Positions 50,631 to 61,014 are shown, counted from the first letter of the stretch. The stretch: DNA of 64,000 nucleotides from Lelliottia jeotgali (GCA_002271215.1 CP018628.1:2108001-2172000), one strand, 5' to 3'. Notes: generated from the sequence alone by a model not told the origin. Numbers and translations: made by a program.

Positions 50631-51701
50631 ATGACAACGTTTCATTCCTTAACGGTGGCAAAAGTGGAACCCGAAACCCGCGATGCGGTGACCATTACCT
50701 TCGCGGTTCCACAGACTTTGCAGGAAGCCTACAGTTTCCGCCCGGGCCAGCATCTGACGCTGAAAGCGCGTCTGGCGGGAGAAGAGTTACGCCGCTGTTA
50801 TTCCATCTGCCGTAGTGTGACGCCGGGCGAAATTAGCGTGGCGGTGAAAGCCATCGACGGCGGGCGTTTCTCCCGCTATGCCCGCGATGAGATCAAACAA
50901 GGTATGGCGCTGGAGGTCATGGTGCCGCAGGGCCACTTCGGTTATCAGCCGCAGGCTGAACGCGCCGGGCGCTATCTGGCGATTGCCGCCGGGTCCGGCA
51001 TTACGCCGATGCTGGCGATTGTCTCCAGCACGCTGCTGGTCGAGCCGGACAGCCACTTTACGCTTATCTACGGCAACCGCAGCAGCCAGAGCATGATGTT
51101 CCGCCAGGCGCTGGCAGATCTGAAAGATAAATACCCGCAGCGGCTGCAACTGGTGAATATTTTCAGCCAGGAGACGCTCGACAGCGACCTGCTGCACGGG
51201 CGTATCGACGGCGAAAAACTGCATCAGCTGGGGGAAACCCTGATTGATTTCAGCCTGTTTGACGAAGCCTTTATCTGCGGCCCGTCGGCGATGATGGACG
51301 ACGCCGAACTGGCGCTGAAAGCGCTGGGAATGCCGGAAAAAACCATTCATCTGGAGCGCTTTAACACGCCAGGCAGCGGCGTGAAACGCGCCGCGACGGT
51401 GCAGGCGCAGGGGCAAAAAGTCACCGTGCGTCAGGACGGGCGTGACCGTGAAATCACGCTCACCGCCGACGACGAAAGCATTCTCGACGCGGCGCTGCGT
51501 CAGGGGGCAGACCTGCCGTACGCCTGCAAGGGCGGCGTCTGCGCCACCTGTAAATGCAAAGTGCTGCGCGGGAAAGTGGATATGGCGACCAACTACAGCC
51601 TCGAGCCGGACGAACTGGCGGCGGGTTACGTATTGAGCTGCCAGGCGCTGCCGCTCACCGCTGATGTGGTGGTCGATTTTGACGCGAAGGGGATGGCATG
51701 A
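50631..51701 (+). CDS. paaE: Phenylacetyl-CoA epoxidase reductase PaaE
   Basis: 356 residues from ATG 50631, the E. coli length. The ferredoxin reductase part has the FAD motif RRCYSIC and the NADPH region AAGSGITPMLAI; the C-terminal [2Fe-2S] plant-type ferredoxin has CKGGVCATCKCKV and a later LSCQ. It passes electrons from NADPH to the di-iron site of PaaA. The frame upstream of 50631 overlaps paaD and is not used. Its stop overlaps the paaF start. Confidence 0.97.
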   Translation: MTTFHSLTVAKVEPETRDAVTITFAVPQTLQEAYSFRPGQHLTLKARLAGEELRRCYSICRSVTPGEISVAVKAIDGGRFSRYARDEIKQGMALEVMVPQGHFGYQPQAERAGRYLAIAAGSGITPMLAIVSSTLLVEPDSHFTLIYGNRSSQSMMFRQALADLKDKYPQRLQLVNIFSQETLDSDLLHGRIDGEKLHQLGETLIDFSLFDEAFICGPSAMMDDAELALKALGMPEKTIHLERFNTPGSGVKRAATVQAQGQKVTVRQDGRDREITLTADDESILDAALRQGADLPYACKGGVCATCKCKVLRGKVDMATNYSLEPDELAAGYVLSCQALPLTADVVVDFDAKGMA

Positions 51702-52465
51702 GCGAGCTAATTGTCACCCGTCATGGCCGCGTGCTGCTTCTGACGCTGAATCGTCCGGCGGCGCGCAACGCTCTCAACAACGCGCTGCTGACGCAAATCG
51801 CGGAAGCACTGGAAAACGTCGCGCAGGACGGCGAGATCTCCGCCTGTGTCATTTATGGCAACGAGCGCTGCTTTGCCGCCGGGGCCGATCTCAACGAGAT
51901 GGCGGAGAAAGATCTTCCCGCCACCCTGAACGACATTCGCCCGCAGCTGTGGGCGCGGATCAATAACTTCAACAAGCCGCTAATCGCCGCTGTAAACGGC
52001 TTCGCGCTGGGCGCGGGCTGCGAGCTGGCGCTTTTATGTGACGTGGTGATTGCTGGCGACAACGCCCGGTTCGGGCTGCCGGAAATCACGCTGGGCATTA
52101 TGCCGGGCGCGGGCGGCACTCAGCGTTTGATTCGCAGTGTCGGTAAATCTCTCGCCAGCAAAATGGTGCTGACGGGCGAAAGCATTACCGCGCAGCAGGC
52201 GCAAGCGGCGGGGCTGGTGAGCGACGTGTTCCCGACGTATCTGGTGCTGGAATATGCCCTGAAACAGGCTGCGCTGATGGCGCGCCATTCGCCGCTGGCG
52301 TTGCAGGCCGCGAAACAAGCGCTGCGCCAGTCGCAGGAAGTGCCTTTGCAGGCCGGTCTGATGCAGGAGCGCCAGCTGTTTACGCTGCTGTCTGCCACGG
52401 AAGACAGGCGGGAAGGCATCGCCGCTTTCTTACAAAAACGCACCCCCGACTTTAAAGGACGCTAA
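51698..52465 (+). CDS. paaF: 2,3-dehydroadipyl-CoA hydratase PaaF
   Basis: A 255-residue crotonase. The ATGA overlap with paaE indicates coupling. AGADLNEMAEKDL and VNGFALGAGCELALLCDVVIAG supply the oxyanion hole; PEITLGIMPGAGGTQRL contains one catalytic Glu. It hydrates 2,3-dehydroadipyl-CoA to 3-hydroxyadipyl-CoA in the beta-oxidation part of the pathway. Its neighbour paaG is a paralogue with another role. Confidence 0.96.
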   Translation: MSELIVTRHGRVLLLTLNRPAARNALNNALLTQIAEALENVAQDGEISACVIYGNERCFAAGADLNEMAEKDLPATLNDIRPQLWARINNFNKPLIAAVNGFALGAGCELALLCDVVIAGDNARFGLPEITLGIMPGAGGTQRLIRSVGKSLASKMVLTGESITAQQAQAAGLVSDVFPTYLVLEYALKQAALMARHSPLALQAAKQALRQSQEVPLQAGLMQERQLFTLLSATEDRREGIAAFLQKRTPDFKGR

Positions 52466-52467
52466 TT

Positions 52468-53253
52468 GTGGAATTTATTCTGAGTCATGTTGAGCAGGGC
52501 GTGATGACCATTACGCTGAACCGCCCGGAGCGTCTGAACAGCTTTAACGATGTGATGCACCAGCAACTTTCCGAGTGCCTGAAACAGGCCGAGCGGGATG
52601 ACACCATCCGCTGCCTGCTGATCACCGGAGCCGGGCGCGGTTTTTGCGCCGGGCAAGATCTGAATGACCGCAACGTTGACCCGAACGGCCCCGCGCCGGA
52701 TCTGGGCTATTCCGTGGAAACCTTTTACAACCCGCTGGTGCGCCGTCTGGCGAAACTGCCGAAACCAGTCATTGCTGCCGTCAACGGCGTGGCGGCTGGC
52801 GCTGGTGCGACATTAGCGTTGGGCTGCGACATGGTGATCGCCGCCCGTTCAGTGAATTTCATGATGGCCTTTAGCAAGCTGGGTCTGGTGCCTGACTGCG
52901 GCGGCACCTGGCTGTTGCCGCGCGTCGCCGGACGGGCGCGGGCAATGGGACTGGCGCTACTGGGGGATAAACTCAGCGCCGAACAGGCCCACGCCTGGGG
53001 GATGATCTGGCAGGTGGTCGATGACGAAGAGTTGTCTTCCACGGCGCAAAAACTGGCGATCCATTTTGCCTCTCAACCGACCTTTGGTTTAGGTCTTATC
53101 AAACAGGCAATGAACGCCGCCGAAACCAATACGCTCGATGAACAGCTCGACCTGGAGCGCGATTACCAGCGTATGGCCGGGCGCAGCGACGACTACCGCG
53201 AGGGCGTTAGCGCGTTCCTCGCTAAACGCACGCCGAACTTCACGGGGAAATGA
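52468..53253 (+). CDS. paaG: Ring-1,2-epoxyphenylacetyl-CoA isomerase PaaG
   Basis: A 261-residue crotonase-fold enzyme starting at GTG 52468 (AAAGGA upstream, 8 bp); the E. coli protein is one residue longer. GAGRGFCAGQDLNDR and VNGVAAGAGATLALGCD give the oxyanion hole; the hydratase-type Glu is replaced and an Asp acts (KLGLVPDCGGTWLLPR). It isomerises the epoxide to oxepin-CoA and also the later double bond. Confidence 0.96.
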   Translation: MEFILSHVEQGVMTITLNRPERLNSFNDVMHQQLSECLKQAERDDTIRCLLITGAGRGFCAGQDLNDRNVDPNGPAPDLGYSVETFYNPLVRRLAKLPKPVIAAVNGVAAGAGATLALGCDMVIAARSVNFMMAFSKLGLVPDCGGTWLLPRVAGRARAMGLALLGDKLSAEQAHAWGMIWQVVDDEELSSTAQKLAIHFASQPTFGLGLIKQAMNAAETNTLDEQLDLERDYQRMAGRSDDYREGVSAFLAKRTPNFTGK

Positions 53254-53254
53254 G

Positions 53255-54682
53255 ATGACGATGAGAATTCACACCGTCGCCGTGATTGGCAGCGGCACGA
53301 TGGGCGCCGGGATCGCGGAAGTGGCTGCCAGCAGCGGACATCAGGTGCTGGTGTACGACATCGCCTCTGACGTGGTGGCCCGCGCCATCGACGGGATTCG
53401 TGCGCGGCTGGAATCCCGCGTGGCACGCGGAAAACTGACCGCTGAAGCCTTTGAGAAGATCGTCGCGCGTCTGCTGCCAGTCAATGATATTCATGCCCTT
53501 GCCGCCGCCGATCTGGTGATTGAAGCGGCCTCCGAACGCCTCGACGTGAAAAAAGCGCTGTTCAAACAGCTGGGCGAAATCTGCCCGCCGCAGACGCTGC
53601 TCACCAGTAACACGTCGTCGATTTCGATAACGGCGGTGGCTGCCGACGTGCGCCATCCGGAACGCGTCGCAGGGCTGCATTTCTTTAACCCGGCGCCGGT
53701 AATGAAACTGGTGGAAGTGGTCAGCGGACTGGCGACCTCCAGCGAAGTGGCCGATCAGCTGTGCGAGCTGGCGCTGAACTGGGGCAAACAGCCGGTGCGC
53801 TGCCAGTCCACTCCAGGGTTTATCGTCAACCGCGTCGCGCGTCCGTTCTACTCTGAAGCCTGGCGTGCGCTGGAAGAAAACGTGGCCCCGGCACAGGACA
53901 TCGACGCCGCGTTGCGCGAAGGCGGCGGTTTCCCGATGGGGCCGCTGGAGCTGACGGACTTGATTGGTCAGGATGTTAACTTCGCCGTGACCTGCTCGGT
54001 GTTTAACGCATTCTGGCAGGAGCGCCGCTTCCTGCCGTCGCTGGTCCAGCAGGAGCTGGTACTCGGCGGACGCCTGGGCAAAAAAACCGGGCAGGGGGTT
54101 TACGACTGGCATGGCGAACGTCCTGCTACGCAGTGGCTTGCCCCGGTCGGAGCGACCTTCAGCCCGGTAACAGCGCAAAAAAGAAGTGACGGTGTCACGG
54201 AACTGGATGAGGTACTACTGGTAGAAACCACGGGCGAAACTGCGCAAAGTCTCGCTCTGCGCCTCAATCGCCCGGTGGTGGTGGTCGACAGAATGGACGG
54301 TGACGTTGTGGTGATCGCGACGGCCGCCAGCAACCCACACTCTGCCACGCAAAAAGCGATTTATCACCTGCAGCAGCAGGGGAAACGCGTCCTGCACATG
54401 ACGGATTATCCCGGCCTGCTGATCTGGCGGACCGTGGCGATGATTATCAACGAAGCGCTGGATGCCCTGCAAAAAGGGGTCGCCAGCGAACAGGATATCG
54501 ATACCGCCCTGCGCCTGGGCGTGAACTATCCCGTCGGGCCGATTGCCTGGGGTGAACGTCTGGGATGGCAACGCCTGTTAATTCTACTTGAAAACCTGCA
54601 ACGTCATTACGGCGAAGAGCGCTATCGCCCGTGTTCACTACTGCGCCAGCGTGCGCTTGTGGAGAGTAGCTATGAGTCATAA
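53255..54682 (+). CDS. paaH: 3-hydroxyadipyl-CoA dehydrogenase PaaH
   Basis: 475 residues from ATG 53255, the E. coli length; ATG 53261 is in frame. The NAD motif is GSGTMGAGIAE; HFFNPAPVMKLVEVV contains the catalytic His, and two C-terminal HCDH domains follow (near GFIVNRVARPFYSEAW and the second half). It oxidises 3-hydroxyadipyl-CoA to 3-oxoadipyl-CoA. The stop overlaps paaI by 11 bp. Confidence 0.97.
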   Translation: MTMRIHTVAVIGSGTMGAGIAEVAASSGHQVLVYDIASDVVARAIDGIRARLESRVARGKLTAEAFEKIVARLLPVNDIHALAAADLVIEAASERLDVKKALFKQLGEICPPQTLLTSNTSSISITAVAADVRHPERVAGLHFFNPAPVMKLVEVVSGLATSSEVADQLCELALNWGKQPVRCQSTPGFIVNRVARPFYSEAWRALEENVAPAQDIDAALREGGGFPMGPLELTDLIGQDVNFAVTCSVFNAFWQERRFLPSLVQQELVLGGRLGKKTGQGVYDWHGERPATQWLAPVGATFSPVTAQKRSDGVTELDEVLLVETTGETAQSLALRLNRPVVVVDRMDGDVVVIATAASNPHSATQKAIYHLQQQGKRVLHMTDYPGLLIWRTVAMIINEALDALQKGVASEQDIDTALRLGVNYPVGPIAWGERLGWQRLLILLENLQRHYGEERYRPCSLLRQRALVESSYES

Positions 54683-55094
54683 CGCCTGGCACAACGCCCG
54701 CGCCATGTATGAAAACGACGCCTGCGCGCAGGCGCTTGGGATCGATATTGTTGAGATGGACGAGGGGTACGCGGTGGTGACGATGACCATCACCCCACAG
54801 ATGCTCAACGGCCACAAAACCTGCCACGGTGGGCAGCTGTTCTCTCTGGCTGATACGGCTTTCGCCTACGCCTGTAACAGCCAGGGACTGGCGGCTGTGG
54901 CCTCGGCCTGCACCATTGATTTTCTGCGCCCTGGCTTTGCGGGAGACAAGCTGACCGCCAGCGCTCGCGTAAAACATCAGGGCAAACTGACCGGCGTGTA
55001 CGACATCGAAATAACTAACCAACAACAAAAAACAGTCGCCTTGTTTCGCGGTAAATCGCACCGCATTGGTGGCAGTGTGACAGGAGAAGCCTGA
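54672..55094 (+). CDS. paaI: Hot-dog thioesterase PaaI
   Basis: A 140-residue thioesterase, the E. coli length. [26 protein letters not shown] includes the HGG motif and the catalytic Asp; [13 protein letters not shown] follows. It hydrolyses dead-end or accumulating aryl-CoA esters such as phenylacetyl-CoA to recycle CoA. It starts inside paaH and its stop shares a base with the paaJ ATG. Confidence 0.97.
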   Translation: MSHNAWHNARAMYENDACAQALGIDIVEMDEGYAVVTMTITPQMLNGHKTCHGGQLFSLADTAFAYACNSQGLAAVASACTIDFLRPGFAGDKLTASARVKHQGKLTGVYDIEITNQQQKTVALFRGKSHRIGGSVTGEA

Positions 55095-56299
55095 TGCGTG
55101 ATGCATTTATCTGTGATGGTGTTCGTACCCCGGTGGGGCGTTATGGCGGTGCATTGTCTGGTGTACGCGCCGACGATCTGGCGGCTGTGCCGCTGCGTGC
55201 GCTGCTGACGCGCTATCCGCACCTGGACGCTGAACGTATTGACGATGTGATCTTCGGCTGTGCAAATCAGGCCGGAGAAGACAACCGTAACGTGGCGCGT
55301 ATGGCGGCGCTGCTGGCCGGATTCCCGCAGACGGTGTCTGGCACCACCATCAATCGTTTGTGCGGTTCCGGACTTGACGCCGTTGGTTTTGCCGCGCGAG
55401 CAATCAAAGCGGGCGATGCTGATCTGCTGATCGCCGGTGGCGTGGAATCCATGTCCCGTGCGCCGTTCGTGATGGGCAAAGCGACCACGCCGTTCCAGCG
55501 TCAGGCAGAGATGTTTGATACCACCATTGGCTGGCGATTTGTGAATCCGCTCATGCATCAGCAATACGGAACTGACAGCATGCCCGAAACGGCAGAGAAT
55601 GTAGCCGAATTGTTAAATATCAGCCGTGCCGATCAGGATGCCTTCGCGCTGCGCAGTCAGCAGCGGACGGCGATTGCCCAGCAGAACGGGATTCTAGCGC
55701 AGGAAATCGTGCCGGTGAGAGTCGCGGGTAAAAAGGGCGCCATTACCGAAGTGCTGATCGATGAACATCCGCGCGGAGATACCACGCTTGAGCAGCTCTC
55801 CGCCCTGAAAACCCCGTTCCGTAAAAACGGCGTGGTGACGGCGGGCAACGCCTCTGGCGTGAACGACGGCGCGGCGGCGCTGATTATCGCCAGTGAAGCG
55901 ATGGCGCATCAGCATGGATTAACCCCGCGAGCGCGTATCGTGGCGATGGCCAGCGCGGGCGTGGAACCACGACTGATGGGGCTTGGCCCGGTTCCGGCAA
56001 CACGCAAAGTGCTGGAGCGTGCGGGTCTGAGCATTAACGATATGGACGTGATTGAGCTGAACGAAGCTTTTGCGTCACAGGCACTGGGCGTGCTGCGCCA
56101 GCTCGGGTTAGCGGATGATGCCGCGCATGTGAACCCGAACGGCGGCGCGATAGCCCTGGGCCATCCGCTGGGGATGAGCGGTGCACGACTGGTGCTGGCG
56201 GCCAGCAATGAATTGCATCGACGCAACGGGCGCTACGCGCTTTGTACGATGTGCATCGGTGTGGGCCAGGGCATTGCCCTGATCCTGGAGCGTGTTTGA
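55094..56299 (+). CDS. paaJ: 3-oxoadipyl-CoA/3-oxo-5,6-dehydrosuberyl-CoA thiolase PaaJ
   Basis: A 401-residue thiolase. The nucleophilic Cys lies in [18 protein letters not shown], the His in [20 protein letters not shown], and the second Cys in [14 protein letters not shown]. It cleaves the pathway beta-ketoacyl-CoAs to release acetyl-CoA twice and finally succinyl-CoA. It overlaps paaI by one base, and its end overlaps the frame that precedes paaK. Confidence 0.97.
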   Translation: MRDAFICDGVRTPVGRYGGALSGVRADDLAAVPLRALLTRYPHLDAERIDDVIFGCANQAGEDNRNVARMAALLAGFPQTVSGTTINRLCGSGLDAVGFAARAIKAGDADLLIAGGVESMSRAPFVMGKATTPFQRQAEMFDTTIGWRFVNPLMHQQYGTDSMPETAENVAELLNISRADQDAFALRSQQRTAIAQQNGILAQEIVPVRVAGKKGAITEVLIDEHPRGDTTLEQLSALKTPFRKNGVVTAGNASGVNDGAAALIIASEAMAHQHGLTPRARIVAMASAGVEPRLMGLGPVPATRKVLERAGLSINDMDVIELNEAFASQALGVLRQLGLADDAAHVNPNGGAIALGHPLGMSGARLVLAASNELHRRNGRYALCTMCIGVGQGIALILERV

Positions 56300-56327
56300 G
56301 CAAAACTACCTGCGAGTACCCTACAAA

Positions 56328-57647
56328 ATGACAACGACAACAACACAACTTGATGCAATTGAAACTGCCTCCGTGGACGAATTACAGGCGCTGCAAACCG
56401 AACGCCTGAAGTGGACGCTGAAGCATGCTTACAACAATGTGCCAATGTACAAACGCAAATTTGACGCAGCGGGCGTGCATCCTGACGATTTCAAAGAGTT
56501 AAGCGATCTCAATAAATTCCCGTGCACCACCAAACAGGATCTGCGGGATAACTATCCGTTCGATACCTTCGCGGTGCCGATGGAGCAGGTGGTGCGCATT
56601 CATGCGTCCTCCGGCACGACGGGTAAACCGACGGTGGTCGGCTACACGCAAAACGATATCGACAACTGGGCCAATATTGTCGCCCGTTCTCTGCGCGCCG
56701 CCGGCGGCACGCGCAAGGATAAAATTCACGTGGCTTATGGCTACGGACTCTTTACCGGCGGGCTGGGCGCGCATTACGGCGCCGAGCGTTTAGGGGCGAC
56801 AGTGATCCCGATGTCCGGTGGCCAGACCGAGAAGCAGGCGCAGCTGATCCGCGATTTCCAGCCGGATATGATCATGGTGACGCCGTCTTACTGCCTGAAC
56901 CTGATTGAAGAGCTGGAGCGCCAGATGGGCGGCGACGCCAGCCAATGTTCCCTGCGCGTCGGCGTCTTTGGCGCGGAACCCTGGACCCTGGCGATGCGCC
57001 ATGAGATCGAGCGTCGCCTGGGGATCACCGCCCTGGATATTTACGGCCTGTCTGAAGTGATGGGACCGGGCGTGGCGATGGAGTGCATCGAAACCGCCGA
57101 CGGCCCGACCATCTGGGAAGATCATTTCTATCCAGAAATCGTCAATCCGAACGACGGCACGCCGCTGGCCGACGGTCAGCAGGGCGAACTGCTGTTCACC
57201 ACGCTCACCAAAGAGGCGTTGCCGGTTATCCGCTATCGCACCCGCGACCTGACGCGTCTCCTGCCAGGCACTGCGCGCACCATGCGCCGCATGGACCGTA
57301 TCAGTGGACGCAGCGATGACATGCTGATCATTCGCGGCGTGAACGTTTTCCCGTCCCAGCTGGAAGAGGAGATTGTTAAGTTTGAGCATCTGTCGCCGCA
57401 TTACCAGCTGGAAGTGAACCGCCGCGGCCATCTTGATTCACTTTCAGTGAAAGTGGAGCTGAAAGAGAGCAGCCTGGTGCTGAGCCACGAACAGCGCTGC
57501 CAGGTATGTCATCAGTTGCGTCATCGTATTAAGTCAATGGTCGGGATCTCCACCGACGTGACAATCGTCAACTGCGGCAGCATTCCGCGCTCTGAAGGCA
57601 AGGCGTGTCGGGTGTTTGATCTGCGCAAGGTGGCGGCGAACGGGTAG
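56328..57647 (+). CDS. paaK: Phenylacetate-CoA ligase PaaK
   Basis: 439 residues from ATG 56328, which gives the E. coli-like start (ETASVDELQALQTERLKWTLKHAY after a Thr-rich leader); the longer frame to 56292 overlaps paaJ. The AMP-binding P-loop is ASSGTTGKPTVVGYT; YGLSEVMGPG, YRTRDLTRLLPG and the C-terminal GRSDDMLIIRGVNVFPSQLEEEI complete the class. It activates phenylacetate with ATP and CoA, giving the true PaaX inducer. A palindromic repeat follows. Confidence 0.97.
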   Translation: MTTTTTQLDAIETASVDELQALQTERLKWTLKHAYNNVPMYKRKFDAAGVHPDDFKELSDLNKFPCTTKQDLRDNYPFDTFAVPMEQVVRIHASSGTTGKPTVVGYTQNDIDNWANIVARSLRAAGGTRKDKIHVAYGYGLFTGGLGAHYGAERLGATVIPMSGGQTEKQAQLIRDFQPDMIMVTPSYCLNLIEELERQMGGDASQCSLRVGVFGAEPWTLAMRHEIERRLGITALDIYGLSEVMGPGVAMECIETADGPTIWEDHFYPEIVNPNDGTPLADGQQGELLFTTLTKEALPVIRYRTRDLTRLLPGTARTMRRMDRISGRSDDMLIIRGVNVFPSQLEEEIVKFEHLSPHYQLEVNRRGHLDSLSVKVELKESSLVLSHEQRCQVCHQLRHRIKSMVGISTDVTIVNCGSIPRSEGKACRVFDLRKVAANG

Positions 57648-57664
57648 GTAGGGTGCGGTTTTTG

Positions 57665-57748
57665 CCCCTCACCCCGGCCCTCTCCCCAGGGGAGAGGGAG
57701 AAAACCGGACAGTTCCCTCTCCCTTTGGGAGAGGGTTAGGGTGAGGGA
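57665..57748. repeat. CCCTCACCC palindromic intergenic repeat, copy 2
   Basis: It has the same arms as 32851-32958 (CCCTCACCCC... / ...TTAGGGTGAGGG) and the same inner hairpins, with a shorter centre. It lies between paaK and the paaX promoter and may attenuate read-through. Confidence 0.85.
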
Positions 57749-57775
57749 GAGCTGGCGCGTAAAAATTCTATGCTA

Positions 57776-57813
57776 TGATTCATCCAGGACAAAAACCACA
57801 ACAGAATGAATCA
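57776..57813 (+). promoter_or_regulatory. PaaX-type inverted repeat upstream of paaX
   Basis: TGATTCAT (57776-57783) and ATGAATCA (57806-57813) form an 8-bp inverted repeat ending one base before the paaX ATG (57815). It matches the paaZ/paaA boxes, so autoregulation is likely. Confidence 0.55.
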
Positions 57814-57814
57814 G

Positions 57815-58738
57815 ATGAGTAAACTCGATACTTTTATTCAGCACGCCGTTAGCTCTGTGCCGATCAGCGGAACCTCGCTGATTTCATCCTTGTATGGCGA
57901 CTCGCTCTCCCATCGCGGCGGTGAAATTTGGCTTGGCAGTCTGGCCGCATTGCTTGAAGGGATGGGATTTGGCGAACGCTTTGTGCGTACCGCGCTGTTT
58001 CGCTTGAATAAAGAAGGCTGGCTGGATGTTTCCCGCATTGGCAGGCGCAGTTTTTATCGTCTGAGCGATAAGGGATTGCGTTTGACCCGTCGCGCGGAGA
58101 ACAAAATTTATCGCGCAGAACTGCCCGCCTGGGACGGGAAATGGCTGCTGTTGCTCTCGGAAGGACTGGATAAAGCGACGCTTGCCGATGTCAAAAAACA
58201 GCTGATCTGGCAGGGGTTTGGCACGCTGGCCGCCAGCCTGATGGCCTCTCCGTCACAAAAAATGGCAGATGTACAGACCCTGCTGCATGAAGCGGGCGTA
58301 GCCGAAAACGTTATCTGTTTTGAAGCGCATTCCCCACTGGCGCTGTCGCGCGCGGCGCTGCGTTCCCGCGTCGAAGAGTGCTGGCAACTGACTGAACAGA
58401 ACGTGATGTATGAAAAGTTTATTGAGTCGTTCCGGCCCTTGCTGCCGCTGTTAAAAGAGGCCGCCGATGAACTGACGCCGGAGCGCTGTTTCCAGATTCA
58501 GCTGTTGCTGATCCATTTCTATCGCCGCGTAGTGTTGAAAGATCCGCTGTTGCCCGAGGAACTACTCCCGGCGCACTGGGCGGGGCAAACCGCGCGGCAG
58601 CTGTGTATTAATATTTATCAGCGGGTTGCGCCAGGTGCGCTGGCTTTTGTCAGTGAAAAAGGCGAAACCTCGGTTGGAGAGTTGCCCACGCCGGGGGCGC
58701 TTTATTTCCAGCGTTTTGGCGGGCTGAATATCACATAA
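57815..58738 (+). CDS. paaX: Phenylacetyl-CoA-responsive repressor PaaX
   Basis: 307 residues from ATG 57815, aligned with the E. coli start [14 protein letters not shown] 57806 is also in frame. Neither has a good ribosome site. The N-terminal GntR-like winged helix (about residues 30-80: [35 protein letters not shown]) is followed by a central PaaX domain and a C-terminal effector-binding region. It represses paaZ and paaA-K until phenylacetyl-CoA binds. paaY follows after 10 bp. Confidence 0.96.
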   Translation: MSKLDTFIQHAVSSVPISGTSLISSLYGDSLSHRGGEIWLGSLAALLEGMGFGERFVRTALFRLNKEGWLDVSRIGRRSFYRLSDKGLRLTRRAENKIYRAELPAWDGKWLLLLSEGLDKATLADVKKQLIWQGFGTLAASLMASPSQKMADVQTLLHEAGVAENVICFEAHSPLALSRAALRSRVEECWQLTEQNVMYEKFIESFRPLLPLLKEAADELTPERCFQIQLLLIHFYRRVVLKDPLLPEELLPAHWAGQTARQLCINIYQRVAPGALAFVSEKGETSVGELPTPGALYFQRFGGLNIT

Positions 58739-58748
58739 CGGAGGAAGA

Positions 58749-59351
58749 ATGCCTGTATATCAGATAGATGGACTGACGCCAGTCGTTCCCGATGAAAGCT
58801 ACGTACATCCTACGGCAGTGCTGATTGGCGACGTGATCCTCGGCAAAGGGGTGTACGTCGGGCCAAACGCCAGCCTGCGCGGTGATTTTGGTCGCATCGT
58901 CGTAAAAGACGGTGCGAATATTCAGGATAATTGCGTGATGCACGGCTTCCCTGAACAGGATACGGTCGTTGAAGAGCACGGACATATCGGTCACAGCGCC
59001 ATTTTGCACGGCTGCGTTGTGCGTAAAAATGCGCTGGTCGGCATGAACGCGGTGGTAATGGACGGCGCGGTCATCGGCGAGAACAGTATCGTCGGCGCGG
59101 CGGCATTTGTGAAAGCCAAAGCGGAAATGCCCGCCAACACTCTGATTATCGGCAGCCCGGCAAAAGCTATTCGTCAGCTGAGCGATCAGGAACTCGAATG
59201 GAAAAAGCAGGGGACGCGCGAATATCAGGTGCTGGTTGAACGCTGCAAGCTGACAATGCATCAGGTTGAACCGCTGCGGGAAGTGGAACCGGGCAGAACG
59301 CGTCTGGTATTTGACGAAAATTTACGACCGAAATCGTCACAGGCAAATTAA
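58749..59351 (+). CDS. paaY: Hexapeptide-repeat thioesterase PaaY
   Basis: A 200-residue left-handed beta-helix protein of the gamma-carbonic-anhydrase-like class; hexapeptide repeats run about residues 15-130 ([27 protein letters not shown]...). Metal-binding His residues are in MHGFPEQD and [12 protein letters not shown]. PaaY hydrolyses ring-1,2-dihydroxy-phenylacetyl-CoA lactone-related by-products as a thioesterase and protects the pathway. It is co-transcribed with paaX; GGAGGAAG precedes the ATG. Confidence 0.96.
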   Translation: MPVYQIDGLTPVVPDESYVHPTAVLIGDVILGKGVYVGPNASLRGDFGRIVVKDGANIQDNCVMHGFPEQDTVVEEHGHIGHSAILHGCVVRKNALVGMNAVVMDGAVIGENSIVGAAAFVKAKAEMPANTLIIGSPAKAIRQLSDQELEWKKQGTREYQVLVERCKLTMHQVEPLREVEPGRTRLVFDENLRPKSSQAN

Positions 59352-59521
59352 TCTTTGACTATTTTCCCTAGCGCTGAATTATTTCGTCAATTAATTCAGC
59401 CTTTGTTGACATGTGCGGTAAAAATAAACATTGCTTAATATATCGCCCCGTGCATTAATGCCCAGCGTTTACAATGCGAAAAAATTTTGTCAGCCGAAAG
59501 GCCAGAAAAAAGGAGCCTTAT

Positions 59522-59737
59522 ATGTCTGCAAAAATTATTGGTTTAGTGAAGTGGTTTAACGAAGATAAAGGCTTTGGCTTTATTTCTCCGGTTGATGGCA
59601 GCAAAGATGTTTTTGTCCATTTCTCTGCGTTGCAGGGTGATAATTTCAAAACCTTGTTTGAAGGCCAGAAAGTGGAATTCGTGATTGAAGCGGGTGCGAA
59701 AGGCCCGGCTGCGGCTAACGTTATTCTGCGCGATTAA
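59522..59737 (+). CDS. CspA-family cold-shock protein
   Basis: 71 residues from ATG 59522 behind AAGGAG. KGFGFI and VFVHFSAL are RNP1 and RNP2. It is closest by eye to the CspB/CspG/CspI group ([16 protein letters not shown]). It binds single-stranded RNA/DNA and melts RNA structure. A 170-bp A+T-rich leader precedes it with a perfect TTGACA at 59406-59411; a long untranslated leader is typical of cold-inducible csp genes, but no cold-box was recognised. It is convergent with a YnfU-like gene, as an insertion between paaY and azoR compared with E. coli. Confidence 0.93.
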   Translation: MSAKIIGLVKWFNEDKGFGFISPVDGSKDVFVHFSALQGDNFKTLFEGQKVEFVIEAGAKGPAAANVILRD

Positions 59738-59743
59738 CCGGTT

Positions 59744-59809
59744 TGATCTCTGCGAGTCTGCAACCACGATGAAGGCGTAAGCCTGAGTAGTCAGAATCGC
59801 AGAGGATCA
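59744..59809. repeat. Long inverted repeat between csp and the zinc-ribbon gene
   Basis: TGATCTCTGCGA (59744-59755) pairs with TCGCAGAGGATCA (59797-59809), one base bulged, across a 41-base centre. It lies between convergent genes and ends next to the zinc-ribbon stop; there is no clear T run. Confidence 0.6.
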
Positions 59810-59814
59810 ATACA

Positions 59815-59979
59815 TCAGACTTTTTGGCTGGATTTGAACATTGTGCTGCAGTAAGGGCAAACAAGCAGTGACCCTTTTTGAACACGTGAGTAGCTGTGTT
59901 CAGAGTCTTTTGAGCAGTTTGGGCAAGGACATTTAATCAGAAAGTTACGGCGGGCTTTTCCATCTTTGCGATCGGACAT
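59815..59979 (-). CDS. YnfU-family zinc-ribbon protein
   Basis: 54 residues from ATG 59979, with AGGAA six bases upstream; an ATG two codons earlier abuts the ribosome site. SDRKDGKARRNFLIKCPCPNC is followed by a second CPYC pair: four Cys in two CxxC knuckles (CPNC and CPYC) plus CP make a small zinc ribbon. It matches the YnfU family, small proteins encoded beside csp genes in enterobacteria. The product is basic and probably nucleic-acid associated; its function is unknown. Confidence 0.75.
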   Translation of the reverse strand: MSDRKDGKARRNFLIKCPCPNCSKDSEHSYSRVQKGSLLVCPYCSTMFKSSQKV

Positions 59980-60170
59980 AGGCATTTCCTGTGTAATTGG
60001 CCTGCTACCATACACGCATAATCCTCAAATAGCTCGTATTCATTTCCATTTCAAAAGAATTAACACTCCTTCGCCTCAAAATACCCCGAAAATATTTAAG
60101 AATAATTCCGTATTTTTATTTTCAGAAGAATGAATGAAGCAGGGGAAATATACAGCGGATGAAGAGAAGG

Positions 60171-60200
60171 AAAAACCCTCCCACCGGGCGGTGAGAGGGG
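60171..60200 (-). terminator. Terminator of azoR
   Basis: CCCTC-CACC (from 60176) pairs with GGTG-GAGGG (to 60199) around GGGC with single mismatched bases; leftward it is followed by GTTTTTCC. It lies just after the azoR stop. Confidence 0.8.
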
Positions 60201-60206
60201 GAATTC

Positions 60207-60938
<732 letters not shown>

Positions 60939-61014
60939 TCAAAGCGGCGGTGTGGTACTCTATACCCATCATTCAAGTGAGATTTAGCCTGGCAGAGCAC
61001 TGCCCCCTAACACT

